A stretch of 53,534 nucleotides of DNA. It comes from Poseidonocella sp. HB161398. Its GTDB lineage: Bacteria > Pseudomonadota > Alphaproteobacteria > Rhodobacterales > Rhodobacteraceae. Position numbers and translations under genes: made by a program. The notes under the pieces are model-generated. The model was not told the origin of the DNA. It saw only the letters and a list, made by a program, of their open reading frames with translations, and made no database searches. Positions 9,352 to 16,702 of the stretch are shown piece by piece. How positions within the stretch are numbered: position 1 is the first letter of the stretch; the number at the start of each line of letters is the position of its first letter. The DNA lies in assembly GCF_005870025.1 (NCBI RefSeq), contig NZ_VATA01000045.1, forward strand, positions 1-53,534, written 5' to 3'.

Positions 9352-10765
9352 CCTGCAATGGGCGATGGCCGCCGAGATCGCCGCGGGCGTCGGCGGGGGC
9401 GGTCTCTCCGCCAGGACGGTGGCGGAGGCGGCGCTTCAGCGGATCGCGCGGCTGAACGCCGACGTCAACGCCTTCACCGCCGTGACCGGCGAGCGCGCCC
9501 TGGCCGAGGCCGATGCGGTCGACGCCGCCATCGCCGCGGGTCAGGCGCCGGGGCCGCTGGCGGGCGTGCCCTTCGCGGTCAAGAACCTCTTCGATGTCGA
9601 GGGGCTGCCCACCCTGGCCGGGTCGCGGATCAACCGCGACCGGGCGCCGGCCCGGGCCGATGCCGCGCTGGTCCGGCGGATGCGCGCGGCCGGCGCCGTG
9701 CTGGTCGGCACGCTCGGCATGGGCGAATACGCCTATGACTTCACCGGCGAGAACAGCCATGAAGGCGCCTGCCGCAATCCGCATGACCTGGCGCGGATGA
9801 CCGGCGGCTCGTCTTCGGGCTGCGGCGCGGCGACGGCGGCGGGGCTGGCGCCGATCTCGCTCGGCTCGGACACCAACGGCTCGCTCAGGGTGCCGGCCTC
9901 GCTCTGCGGGGTGTTCAGCCTGAAGCCGACCTACGGGCGGCTGACCCGGGCGGGAACATTCTCCTTTGTCGACAGCCTCGACCATCTCGGTCCCTTCGCG
10001 CGCTCGGCCAGGGATCTCGCGCTGGCCTATGATGCGCTGCAGGGGCCCGACCCGGCGGATCACGGCTGCGCCGCCCGCCCGGCAGAGCCCGCCCTGCCGG
10101 ACATCGGCGCCGGGGCCGAGGGGCTGCGTTTCGCCTGTCCCGGCGGCTGGCTGGCGCGGCAGGCCGGGCCCGAGGCCCGCGCCGCGGCAGAGGCAGTGGC
10201 CGCGGCGCTCGAGGCCCTGGGCGGCAGCCTTCGTCCCGGTCTGGCGCTCGACGGGGCCGAGGCCGGGCGGGCGGCGGCCTATCTGATCACCAATTCCGAA
10301 AGCGCGGCCTTCCATCTCGACCGGCTGCGCCATCGCGCGGGCGAGTTCGATCCCGACACGCGCGACCGCTTCCTGGCCGGGGCGCTGCTGCCTGCGGCCT
10401 GGGTCAGCCGTGCCCAGCGGGTGCGCGCCTGGTGGCTGGCCCGCGCGATGGAGGCCTTTGCCGCGGTCGATGCGCTGATCGTGCCGGCCACCCCGGTGCA
10501 GGCGCCGCTCCGGGGCGACAAGGTGCTGACCATCGGCGGCGAGACGCGGCCGCTCCGGCCCAATCTCGGCCTGCTGGCGCAGCCCTTCTCCTGCATCGGC
10601 CTGCCGGTCGTGACGGTGCCGGTCTTCCGCCCCGGCACGCTGCCGATCGGGGTGCAGGTCATCGTGCCGCCCTGGAAGGAGGGGCTGGCGCTGCGGATCG
10701 CGCATGCGCTGGAAACCGCAGGCACCGCCCACGCCGGGATCCCGGCGCTCTGCCGGGCGGCGTGA
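9344..10765 (+). CDS. AtzE/HpxY-family amidase (amidase signature enzyme)
   Basis: This 473-residue amidase-signature enzyme has an intact Ser-cisSer-Lys triad: Lys80 (FAVKNLFDVEG), Ser156 in TGGSSSGCGAA and Ser180 in GSDTNGSLRVPASLCG. The DTNGS form, rather than DTGGS, is typical of the AtzE branch. Known members hydrolyse 1-carboxybiuret (AtzE) or participate in oxalurate breakdown (HpxY) as a heterodimer with the small AtzG/HpxX protein encoded just upstream. No GatB or allophanate hydrolase gene is present in the window, so the product of this amidase must be handled elsewhere. The operon ends here, followed by a short GC hairpin. Confidence 0.87.
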   Translation: MRDLQWAMAAEIAAGVGGGGLSARTVAEAALQRIARLNADVNAFTAVTGERALAEADAVDAAIAAGQAPGPLAGVPFAVKNLFDVEGLPTLAGSRINRDRAPARADAALVRRMRAAGAVLVGTLGMGEYAYDFTGENSHEGACRNPHDLARMTGGSSSGCGAATAAGLAPISLGSDTNGSLRVPASLCGVFSLKPTYGRLTRAGTFSFVDSLDHLGPFARSARDLALAYDALQGPDPADHGCAARPAEPALPDIGAGAEGLRFACPGGWLARQAGPEARAAAEAVAAALEALGGSLRPGLALDGAEAGRAAAYLITNSESAAFHLDRLRHRAGEFDPDTRDRFLAGALLPAAWVSRAQRVRAWWLARAMEAFAAVDALIVPATPVQAPLRGDKVLTIGGETRPLRPNLGLLAQPFSCIGLPVVTVPVFRPGTLPIGVQVIVPPWKEGLALRIAHALETAGTAHAGIPALCRAA

Positions 10766-10767
10766 CC

Positions 10768-10783
10768 GCCCCGCGGGCGGGGC
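10768..10783. terminator. GC hairpin after the ureide operon
   Basis: GCCCC (10768-10772) pairs with GGGGC (10779-10783) around a 6-base loop just after the amidase stop. There is no following T-run, so it is at best a weak or Rho-assisted terminator. Confidence 0.3.
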
Positions 10784-10797
10784 TGCGGGTGAAGGAG

Positions 10798-10825
10798 TCC
10801 GGGGCGTCATGTCCGGGGCGTCATG
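10798..10825. repeat. Perfect tandem duplication of a 14-mer
   Basis: TCCGGGGCGTCATG occurs twice head to tail (10798-10811 and 10812-10825) in the 183-base gap between the amidase and the convergent cupin gene. No gene was seen in this gap. It is most simply a replication-slippage duplication. Confidence 0.7.
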
Positions 10826-10948
10826 GAGAGAGCCGGTCCCGATCTGGTCAGGACCGCTCCCTGAATCGAGAGAGCGCTGCCGCCTCCGGGACCGCCTTCC
10901 CGGTTTGCCCCCGAGCGCCGTGGTCGAACGGGTTTCTTCAGCGCCGCG

Positions 10949-11404
10949 TCAGGCGGCGGGGGGCAGCATGGCGATGCCGTGGCGGTCCATCGCCGCGCCG
11001 ATCCGGGCGATATCCGGCCGGGCCTCCGGCGCGGGCATGCCGATGTCGCGGAAGAAGGCGGTCATGCCGGGCTCCAGCAGCACCAGCATCCGCACCGGCG
11101 CGCCGCTTTCATTGGCATAGCCGTGCGGCTGCCAGGGCGCGATGCGCAGCGTGCAGCCGGGTCCAGCCTGAATCGTCACGGGGGGCTCGTCCCCGGCAGG
11201 AAACTGGCGCAGGGTCAGCGCGCCTTCGAGGATGTAGAAGAGTTCCGCCGAGGCGTGGCTGTGCGGTGGCGTGCCCGATCCCGGCGGCACCTCGACCTCG
11301 ACCAGCTCGGCCCCGGTCCCCGGCAGGCCACCCAGAAAGCGGATGCGGTCCGCCGCGACCCAGACGGCTTCCCCGTCCTGCGGCGCAGTCATGTCAATCT
11401 CCAT
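10949..11404 (-). CDS. Small single-domain cupin protein
   Basis: This 151-residue cupin has motif 1 as GTPPHSHASAELFYILEG (two His and a Glu for metal) and motif 2 as IAPWQPHGYANESG (third His). Small cupins act as metal-dependent sensors, isomerases or dioxygenases, and nothing here discriminates among these. The start could be the ATG at 11404, overlapping the stop of the TetR gene by 11 bases, or the ATG at 11392 preceded by ggagattgac. It is translationally coupled to the TetR gene upstream, so the regulator probably controls this gene. Confidence 0.78.
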   Translation of the reverse strand: MEIDMTAPQDGEAVWVAADRIRFLGGLPGTGAELVEVEVPPGSGTPPHSHASAELFYILEGALTLRQFPAGDEPPVTIQAGPGCTLRIAPWQPHGYANESGAPVRMLVLLEPGMTAFFRDIGMPAPEARPDIARIGAAMDRHGIAMLPPAA

Positions 11405-12035
11405 CGCCTGACTCCCTTGGCTGCGATGTTCCGTCCGCGGCAGTCGCGCCGGACGTGACCGCGGACAGGATCACCTCCAGCGCCCAGGAGGCGGTCTCCC
11501 CGGCCTGGGCACCGGACAGACCGCCGTAATCCTTCAGGACCTCCCATGCGGAGGCCGAATAGAGCAGATGCGCCAGCGCCTCGACCTTGCGGGCCTCCTC
11601 CGGGGGCAGCGCGGCCAGCGCCGGGGCCAGCGCCGCCGCGAAGCGCGCGCGGCGGGTGCCGACCGTCGCGGCGCGCATCTCGCGGCCGGTGCGGCTGTGC
11701 AGCGCGGCGCGCATCGCGCCCTCATGCGCGTCGAATTCCGGAAAGGCGCGCCGCGGCCCTTCGAGGATGTCGCCGGGCTCCCGCGGGTCAGGCGAGGTGC
11801 CCATCCGCGCGTTCAGCCAGGGCCAGAAGGCGGCCAGGAGGTCGTCCTTGCCGGCGAAATGGCGGAAGAGCGTCCGGCGCTGGATCCCGGCCGCGCGGGC
11901 GATCTCCTCCATCGGGATCTCGTCGGGGGCCGCGGCATCGGCCATCAGCCGGTAGAGCGCGTCGAGGATCGCCTCGCGCGTCGCGCGCGCCTTCTTCTCG
12001 CGCAGGGGGCTGTTATAGGCTCGCGTCTCGGTCAC
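11394..12035 (-). CDS. TetR/AcrR-family transcriptional regulator
   Basis: This 213-residue regulator starts at a GTG (VTETRAYNSPLREKKARAT) with a ggag site 7 bases upstream. The N-terminal helix-turn-helix is clear: REAILDALYRLMAD, then MEEIARAAGIQRRTLFRHFAGKDDLLAAF. The C-terminal ligand domain is TetR-like and rich in Ala and Arg. It is immediately upstream of, and overlaps, the cupin gene. An earlier start is unlikely because no in-frame Met precedes it near a ribosome binding site. Confidence 0.86.
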   Translation of the reverse strand: MTETRAYNSPLREKKARATREAILDALYRLMADAAAPDEIPMEEIARAAGIQRRTLFRHFAGKDDLLAAFWPWLNARMGTSPDPREPGDILEGPRRAFPEFDAHEGAMRAALHSRTGREMRAATVGTRRARFAAALAPALAALPPEEARKVEALAHLLYSASAWEVLKDYGGLSGAQAGETASWALEVILSAVTSGATAADGTSQPRESGDGD

Positions 12036-12163
12036 GCCGCTGCTCCGAATTTGATGGCACCATGAGTGACACGGATTTGCGGCGCCGTCAATTGGAGACA
12101 CGTTAAGTGACATCATTTCGGCACCCCGGACGGAGCCGGGAAGCCGCAGAGGCTGCGCGCTCC

Positions 12164-13075
12164 TCAGGCGGCGCCGACCGGATGCTGTGTCAGGTGCCCG
12201 GAAAAGGCCTCCCTGGCGAAGGCGATGAACTGCGCCAGCCGCTGCGGCCGGTAGCGGTCCCGCGGATAGAGCAGCGACATCGGCTGCTGCGGCGCCTGCC
12301 AGTCCGGCATCATCTGCTCCAGCCGCCCGGCCGCGATGTCGCTGCCCGCAAGCACCTCGGGCAGCAGCGCGACGCCCATCCCCGCATTCGCCGCGACCCG
12401 CACGGCCTGGCCGGAATTCACGGAAATCGCAGAGCCGGGCATCCAGCTCCGGGTCTCGCCGCCCTTCGCGAACCGCCAGGGCCTGCGCCCGGTCTTCGAG
12501 AACAGCACCGCCCGGTGGCTGTCGAGCTGGGCGGGCGCGGCGGGGCGGCCATGCGCGGCGAGATAGCCGGGCGAGGCGCAGAGCACCATCCGGTAGGGCG
12601 CGAGCCGCGCCTGCAGGAGCGAGCTGTCCTCCAGCGTGCCGATGCGGAAGGCGGCGTCGAAGCCGCCCGCGACCAGATCCTCGTTTTGGTCGGAAAGCGC
12701 GAGCTCGATCTGCACCTGCGGCGCCGCGGCGGAGAAGCGTCCGAGCGCGGGCATCAGCGCCTCGGTGCCGAAGCTGACCGGCGCGGCGATGCGCAGCCGT
12801 CCCTGCGGCTCGCGCTGCTGGTCGCTGGCCCGGCCCTCGGACAGCGCGACCAGTTCCAGGATGTCCCGGCACTGCTCCAGATAGCTCTCGCCGAATTCCG
12901 TCAGGCTCTGCTGCCGCGTCGTGCGGTTGAGCAGCCGGACCTGCAGATGCTCCTCGAGCGCGGCGATGCGTTGCCCGACCAGTGCGCTGCTCACGCCCAG
13001 CCGCGGCGCGGCCGCGTTCATCGACCCGGCCTGGACGGTTTCGACGAAGCTGCGCATCGCGGTGAAGAGGTCCAT
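12164..13075 (-). CDS. LysR-family regulator divergent from the SDR gene
   Basis: This 303-residue protein begins MDLFTAMRSFVETVQAGSMN, with helix-turn-helix PRLGVSSALVGQRIAALEEHL and the RLLNRTTRQQSLTEFG segment typical of the CrgA/DsbM-like LysR branch. The substrate-binding domain spans about residues 90-295. It is divergently transcribed from an SDR/carboxymuconolactone decarboxylase-like pair across a 100-base gap, the classic LysR arrangement for controlling its neighbour. Its ribosome binding site lies inside a perfect palindrome. Confidence 0.88.
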   Translation of the reverse strand: MDLFTAMRSFVETVQAGSMNAAAPRLGVSSALVGQRIAALEEHLQVRLLNRTTRQQSLTEFGESYLEQCRDILELVALSEGRASDQQREPQGRLRIAAPVSFGTEALMPALGRFSAAAPQVQIELALSDQNEDLVAGGFDAAFRIGTLEDSSLLQARLAPYRMVLCASPGYLAAHGRPAAPAQLDSHRAVLFSKTGRRPWRFAKGGETRSWMPGSAISVNSGQAVRVAANAGMGVALLPEVLAGSDIAAGRLEQMMPDWQAPQQPMSLLYPRDRYRPQRLAQFIAFAREAFSGHLTQHPVGAA

Positions 13076-13077
13076 TG

Positions 13078-13092
13078 CAAAGGATTCCTTTG
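13078..13092. promoter_or_regulatory. Perfect 7+1+7 palindrome over the LysR ribosome binding site
   Basis: CAAAGGA-T-TCCTTTG lies 3-17 bases upstream of the LysR start codon. Read on the minus strand it contains that gene's aaagga Shine-Dalgarno. It could be a binding site used for autoregulation, or an RNA hairpin masking the ribosome binding site. Confidence 0.5.
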
Positions 13093-13175
13093 TAAAGATC
13101 GAAGCCTGCGCCTGATTATCACGGTTTTCCTGGTCTTCTAAAGTGCTCTGCGAGAGACGGAGACAAGGAGCCATC

Positions 13176-13934
13176 ATGGCGAGACGATTTGAGAACCGCG
13201 CAGTTCTGGTGACCGGCGCAGGCAGCGGCATGGGGCGCGCCGTGGCGCTGCGGCTCGCCGAGGAGGGCGCCAGGGTCGTGCTCTGGGGACGGCGCAGCGG
13301 CCCGCTCGAGGCGGTCGCCGCCGAGATCCGCGCGGGGGGCGGCACGGCGCTGGCCGAGGCGTGCGACATTGCCGATCCGCAGGCAGTGGTAAAGGGCCTC
13401 GACGCCGCCCGCGCGGCGTTCGGGCCGCTGCAGGCGGTCTTTGCCAATGCCGGGCATCTGGGCGCGTTCAAGCCGCTGCGCGACACGCAGGCGGCGGATT
13501 TCGACGATCTCGTCCGGATCAACCTGGCCGGGACGCAGCAGACCGTGGCGCAGTGCCTGCGGCAGATGGAGGGCGGCGCCGTGCTGATCAACGCCTCCTG
13601 GACGGCCGGGGCGGTGATGCCCGGCTCCGGCGCCTATGCCGCGACCAAGGCGGGGCTTCTGGCGATGATGCGGGTCCTCGCCGTCGAGGAGGGCCCGCGC
13701 GGCAACCGCGTCAACGCGATCAGCCCGGGGATCATCCTGACGCCGATGGCCGACGAGGTGCTCGACCCGGAGATCGCCCGCCGCCTCGCCGGCCACACGC
13801 CGCTGCGCCGCAACGGCCGGCCCGAGGATGTGGCGGGCACGGCCGCCTGGCTCCTGTCCGGCGACGCGGCCTTCGTGACCGGGCAGGACATTGTCGTCGA
13901 TGGCGGCTTCACTCTGGGCGGGGCGCTGCGATGA
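13176..13934 (+). CDS. Short-chain dehydrogenase/reductase (classical SDR)
   Basis: This 252-residue classical SDR has the cofactor motif TGAGSGMGR (residues 13-21), the NAG motif (91-93) and the catalytic Ser141, Tyr154 and Lys158 (YAATK). The C-terminus ends VTGQDIVVDGGFTLGG. The Arg residues after the second beta strand (LWGRRSG) suggest NADP(H) rather than NAD. The start has a strong acaaggag site. It overlaps the next gene by 4 bases. It is probably an alcohol or keto-acid oxidoreductase under the divergent LysR; the substrate is unknown. Confidence 0.88.
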   Translation: MARRFENRAVLVTGAGSGMGRAVALRLAEEGARVVLWGRRSGPLEAVAAEIRAGGGTALAEACDIADPQAVVKGLDAARAAFGPLQAVFANAGHLGAFKPLRDTQAADFDDLVRINLAGTQQTVAQCLRQMEGGAVLINASWTAGAVMPGSGAYAATKAGLLAMMRVLAVEEGPRGNRVNAISPGIILTPMADEVLDPEIARRLAGHTPLRRNGRPEDVAGTAAWLLSGDAAFVTGQDIVVDGGFTLGGALR

Positions 13935-14311
13935 GCCGCGCGGAGGGCGCCCGGCTGGCGGAGAAGGTGAATCCCGGCCTGCGGGACGTGCTGGAGGCGC
14001 GCTATGGCGCGCTGCTGCCGGGCATGGCCGACACGGTGATCGACATGGCCTATGGCCGGTTCTACGCGCGGGAGGGGCTCGACCTGAAGAGCCGCTACAT
14101 CGCGACCATTGCCGCGCTTTCCGCCCAGGGCGGGCAGACCGGGCCGCAGCTGCGCATCAATATCGAGGCGGGGCTGGGGGCCGGGCTCGCCCCGCGGGAG
14201 ATCGCCGAGACGATCTGGCAGATGGCGCTCTATGGCGGGCTTCCCGCCGCGGTCAACGCGCTCAACACGCTGAGGGCCGTCCTCGCGGAGCGCGCGCCGC
14301 AGCCGGACTGA
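13931..14311 (+). CDS. Carboxymuconolactone decarboxylase-like protein
   Basis: This 126-residue all-helical protein belongs to the CMD/AhpD fold: KSRYIATIAALSAQGGQTGPQL, NIEAGLGAGLAPREIAETIWQMALYGGLPAAVNAL. It lacks the CxxC of the AhpD peroxidase branch, so it is closer to decarboxylase or binding-type members. It is translationally coupled to the SDR gene (ATGA overlap), which suggests the two act on one compound. A terminator follows immediately. Confidence 0.84.
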   Translation: MSRAEGARLAEKVNPGLRDVLEARYGALLPGMADTVIDMAYGRFYAREGLDLKSRYIATIAALSAQGGQTGPQLRINIEAGLGAGLAPREIAETIWQMALYGGLPAAVNALNTLRAVLAERAPQPD

Positions 14312-14316
14312 GCATC

Positions 14317-14346
14317 GGGCGGGCCATTGCGCGGGCCCGCCCTTTT
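14317..14346 (+). terminator. Rho-independent terminator after the SDR/CMD pair
   Basis: GGGCGGGCC (14317-14325) pairs perfectly with GGCCCGCCC (14334-14342), followed by TTTT. It begins five bases after the stop codon, so transcription of the two-gene operon should end here. Confidence 0.75.
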
Positions 14347-14683
14347 CGCTGCGCAGGGGCGGGGCCATGCCGGACTGGCCGGTCGGCGCTTTCCTCCGGG
14401 TCGCGTCGCGCGGTCCGCACCGCACGATGGCAGGCCGGGGAAGACGCGACGGGCCTGTCCTGCTTTCGCTGCCGCGGCCCTGCGCCGGGGCGGCGCATGC
14501 GCGGCGGCAGGGTGCGAGCGGGCGGGTGCGGCCGCACCCGGCAGGGACCGGATCTTCCCGTAACGGCAGGCTCGGAGGGGCGGATTGTGGCGAAAGGGTC
14601 ACTGGACAGCAGGAACTGGCTGGAGGAGGTTGCAGCAGGTTCCGCGGCCCAGGCGGAGCCCGCGAATCCCGAAAGGAGCGCCC
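14347..14683. other. Non-coding stretch before cpdB
   Basis: About 340 bases with no convincing gene on either strand. Open frames here lack family-like composition and start signals. It should contain the cpdB promoter, but no recognisable -35/-10 pair was seen. The last 10 bases hold the cpdB ribosome binding site (gaaaggag). Confidence 0.5.
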
Positions 14684-16636
14684 ATGCGCCTGACCCGCCG
14701 TACCTTCCTCGCCTCTACGGGGGCCGCCATCGCGCTCCATCCTTTCGCGCTGCGCGCGCAGTCGAACCAGGCGCATCTGCGGCTGATGGAAACGACGGAC
14801 ATCCATGTCCATGTCTTCCCCTACGACTACTATGCCGACAAGCCGGTGGACACGGTCGGGCTGGCGCGCACTGCCTCGCTGATCGAGGATATCCGCGCCG
14901 AGGCGGCGAATGCGCTGCTGCTGGACAATGGCGATTTCCTGCAGGGCAATCCGATGGGCGACTATGTCGCCTACGAGCGCGGCATGGGCGAGGGCCAGAC
15001 CCATCCGGTGATCGATGCGTTCAACACGCTGGGCGTGGATGCCTCGACGCTGGGAAATCACGAATTCAACTACGGCCTGCCCTTCCTCGAAGCCGCGCTG
15101 GCGGGCGCGGCCTGCCCGGTGGTCTCGGCCAACGTCGTGACGGCGAAGGGTGCGACGCCGGCAGAGGACGAGACGCTGGTGCCGCCCTACGTGATCCTCG
15201 ACCACCAGGTCACCGATGGCGGCGGCGAGAGCCACCCGGTGAAGGTCGGCGTGATCGGCTTCGTGCCGCCGCAGATCCTGCAATGGGACCGCTCGCATCT
15301 GGAGGGCAAGGTCGAGACCCGCGACATCGTCGAGGCGGCCGAGGCCTGGGTGCCGGTGATGAAGGCCGAAGGCGCCGAGATCGTCGTCGCGCTCTGCCAT
15401 TCGGGGATCGGGTCGGCCGTGCACGAGCCGGGGATGGAGAATGCCGCCGTGCCGCTCGCCGCGGTCGAGGGAATCGACGTGGTGATGACCGGGCACAATC
15501 ACCTGGTCTTCCCGGGGCCGGATTTCGAGGGCTTCGAGGCGGTCGACGCGGCCAAGGGCACGATCCACGGCAAGCCCGCGGTGATGGCCGGGTTCTGGGG
15601 CTCGCACATGGGGCTCGTGGACCTGCTGCTGGAGCGCGGCGAGGACGGCTGGCACATCCTGGAGGCCGAGGTCGAGGCGCGGCCGATCTACCTGCGCGGC
15701 GAGGACCGCAAGGTCACGCCGACGGTCGAAAGCGTGCCCGCGGTGCTGGAGGCGGTCGAGGACGCCCATGCCGCGACCCTGGCCTATGTCCGCCGCGCGG
15801 TCGGCAAGACCGACGCGCCGCTCTATTCCTATTTCGCGCTGGTCGCCGACGACCCCTCGGTGCAGATCGTCTCGAACGCCCAGGCCTGGTACATCTCGCA
15901 GATGATGGCGGGCACCGAATGGGAGGGGCTGCCGATCCTCTCGGCGGCGGCGCCCTTCAAGGCGGGCGGCCGCGGCGGGCCCGACTACTATACCGACGTG
16001 GCGGCCGGCGATATCGCGATCAAGGACGTGGCCGATCTCTATCTCTATCCGAACACGGTGCGGGCGGTGCGGATCGACGGCGCGACGGTGCGCGAATGGC
16101 TGGAGCGCAGCGCGGGCATGTTCAACCAGGTGGCGCCGGGCGGGCGCGACCTGCCGCTGCTCGACCCGTCCTTCCCCAGCTACAATTTCGACGTGATGGA
16201 CGGGGTCAGCTACCGCATCGACCTGAGCCAGCCGTCGAAATACGGGCCCAAGGGCGAGCTGGTCGCGCCGGAGGCGAACCGGATCAGGGATCTGTCCTTC
16301 AACGGCGCGCCGATCGACGACAGCCAGGAGTTCATCGTCGCCACCAACAACTACCGCGCGGGCGGCGGCGGCAGCTTCCCCGGTGCGGTGCCGGAGAATG
16401 TCGTCTTCGAGGCGCCCGACACCAATCGCGACGTGATCGTGCGCTACATCGTCGAAAAGGGCACGGTCAGCCCCGAGGCCGACGGCAACTGGGCCTTCAT
16501 GCCGATGCCGGGAAGCACGGTGGTCTTCGATACCGGCCCGGCCGGGCAGCAATTTGCGGGCAAGGTGGCCGGGGTCAAGATCGCGCCGGTGGGCGAGGCC
16601 GAGGGCGGGTTCTACCGCTACCGCATCACGCTGTGA
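14684..16636 (+). CDS. cpdB: 2',3'-cyclic-nucleotide 2'-phosphodiesterase/3'-nucleotidase, exported
   Basis: The 650-residue protein starts with a twin-arginine signal (MRLTRRTFLASTGAAIALH). The metallophosphatase domain has ligands in TTDIHVHVF, LDNGDFLQGNP, TLGNHEFNYG, ALCHSG and TGHNHLVFPG, which provide a two-metal site. The C-terminal 5'-nucleotidase domain (about residues 370-640) has NNYRAGGGGSFPG for base binding. CpdB scavenges phosphate and nucleosides from extracellular cyclic nucleotides in the periplasm. The start has an aaaggag site 6 bases upstream. It is monocistronic, with a strong terminator 10 bases after the stop. Confidence 0.9.
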   Translation: MRLTRRTFLASTGAAIALHPFALRAQSNQAHLRLMETTDIHVHVFPYDYYADKPVDTVGLARTASLIEDIRAEAANALLLDNGDFLQGNPMGDYVAYERGMGEGQTHPVIDAFNTLGVDASTLGNHEFNYGLPFLEAALAGAACPVVSANVVTAKGATPAEDETLVPPYVILDHQVTDGGGESHPVKVGVIGFVPPQILQWDRSHLEGKVETRDIVEAAEAWVPVMKAEGAEIVVALCHSGIGSAVHEPGMENAAVPLAAVEGIDVVMTGHNHLVFPGPDFEGFEAVDAAKGTIHGKPAVMAGFWGSHMGLVDLLLERGEDGWHILEAEVEARPIYLRGEDRKVTPTVESVPAVLEAVEDAHAATLAYVRRAVGKTDAPLYSYFALVADDPSVQIVSNAQAWYISQMMAGTEWEGLPILSAAAPFKAGGRGGPDYYTDVAAGDIAIKDVADLYLYPNTVRAVRIDGATVREWLERSAGMFNQVAPGGRDLPLLDPSFPSYNFDVMDGVSYRIDLSQPSKYGPKGELVAPEANRIRDLSFNGAPIDDSQEFIVATNNYRAGGGGSFPGAVPENVVFEAPDTNRDVIVRYIVEKGTVSPEADGNWAFMPMPGSTVVFDTGPAGQQFAGKVAGVKIAPVGEAEGGFYRYRITL

Positions 16637-16645
16637 GCGGCATGC

Positions 16646-16682
16646 AAAACGCCCCCGGAGCGGTCTGCTCCGGGGGCGTTTT
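16646..16682. terminator. Strong bidirectional terminator between cpdB and tctA
   Basis: A perfect 16-bp stem AAAACGCCCCCGGAGC (16646-16661) / GCTCCGGGGGCGTTTT (16667-16682) encloses a 5-base loop. Because the stem starts with A4 and ends with T4, it gives a U-tail in both directions and can serve both convergent operons. Confidence 0.92.
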
Positions 16683-16702
16683 CTGTCCGGGGATCCGGCG
16701 GA

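Noticed and set aside
7382-10810. Minus-strand open frame of over 1100 codons across the ureide operon
   Set aside because: Same antisense effect of high GC. The plus strand carries four recognisable genes here.
14367-14693. Open frames between the SDR/CMD terminator and cpdB
   Set aside because: They overlap each other in several frames, have low-complexity Arg/Gly/Pro content and lack start signals. The last runs into the cpdB start.
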